From: Chloroflexota bacterium | GTDB lineage: Bacteria; Chloroflexota; Limnocylindria; Limnocylindrales; CSP1-4 | Length of the DNA: 32,717 nucleotides | Assembly: GCA_029778235.1 (NCBI GenBank) | Contig: JAKOQS010000138.1 | Location: 1-32,717, forward strand | Direction: 5' to 3' | In this document: positions 32,582 to 32,717 of the stretch, piece by piece | How the letters are laid out: each line of letters opens with the position of its first letter | Position numbering within the stretch: the first letter of the stretch is position 1 | Notes under the pieces: generated by a model | Told to the model about the DNA's origin: nothing | The model's input: only the letters and a program-made list of their open reading frames with translations | The model's database searches: none | Made by a program: the position numbers and the translations under genes

Positions 32582-32717
32582 CGGCGGCTCCCGTCGCGTT
32601 CGGCGTAGAGGCTGTCCACTTCGCGCTTGAGCGTCTCCAGGTCGTCGAAGCTCTGGTAGACGCTCGCGTACCGGATGTAGGCGATCTGGTCGAGCGCGCG
32701 CAGGCGCTCCATCGCGA
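32578..32717 (-). CDS. nrdR: Transcriptional repressor NrdR (C-terminal fragment)
   Basis: Only the last 45 residues are present; the rest lies beyond the right edge. The segment [19 protein letters not shown] followed by [15 protein letters not shown] is the conserved end of the NrdR ATP-cone domain. NrdR represses ribonucleotide reductase genes in response to ATP/dATP. Its stop overlaps the dcd start, grouping a nucleotide-pool regulator with a nucleotide-pool enzyme. Confidence 0.9.
   Translation of the reverse strand, partial: AMERLRALDQIAYIRYASVYQSFDDLETLKREVDSLYAERDGSRR

Overview
The window is very GC-rich and densely coding, on both strands, with third codon positions almost always G or C. 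The gene set and order (thrS-infC-rpmI-rplT-pheS-pheT; yebC-ruvC; nrdR-dcd), together with MutS2, DUF951, DUF881 and a class A penicillin-binding protein, point to a free-living GC-rich bacterium. My best guess is Chloroflexota, perhaps a Limnocylindria-like lineage. That assignment is inference from gene content and protein style, not a database result. I see no insertion sequences, phage genes or CRISPR array; this is mostly a core-genome segment.

Layout. (1) 1-1368, minus: yebC then ruvC (cut by the window edge). (2) 1569-3656, plus: an EF-G-like GTPase, followed by a hairpin terminator. (3) 3774-5710, minus: tyrS coupled to a small zinc-ribbon protein. (4) 5770-8454, plus: a class A penicillin-binding protein, divergent from tyrS. 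(5) 8547-19552, minus: a translation and repair superblock, in transcription order thrS, infC, rpmI, rplT, pheS, pheT, cvpA, mpg, mutS2. A T-box leader precedes thrS and tRNA-Val(GAC) lies upstream of that. (6) 19995-21365: a YbaK-type deacylase (minus) divergent from a LiaF-like membrane protein (plus) that carries a frameshift. (7) 21369-29096, minus: a tightly overlapping operon in the order membrane-anchored peptide-binding protein, extracytoplasmic gluzincin metallopeptidase, two DUF881 proteins, DUF951, MFS transporter, asparaginase. (8) tRNA-Arg(CCT), minus. (9) 29296-31102, plus: a redox cassette (glutaredoxin-like, CcdA, TlpA-like). (10) 31109-32717, minus: nrdR (partial), dcd and a metallo-beta-lactamase-fold hydrolase.

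Genes in operons are joined by stop/start overlaps (ATGA, GTGA, TGATG and one CTGA). Several genes have a good -10 hexamer ending only 6 to 8 bases before the start codon, which predicts leaderless mRNAs. Two genes, infC and mpg, have no usable ATG/GTG/TTG at the position demanded by homology and seem to start at CTG. For infC this recalls the rare-start-codon autoregulation known from E. coli.

The strongest regulatory finding is a threonyl T-box with a specifier ACC, a TGGGACC tRNA-acceptor bulge and mutually exclusive antiterminator and terminator helices. The least explained region is the operon at 21369-29096. It joins peptide binding, extracytoplasmic proteolysis and DUF881 proteins of the kind found near division genes, and contains no transporter permease or ATPase for the binding protein.
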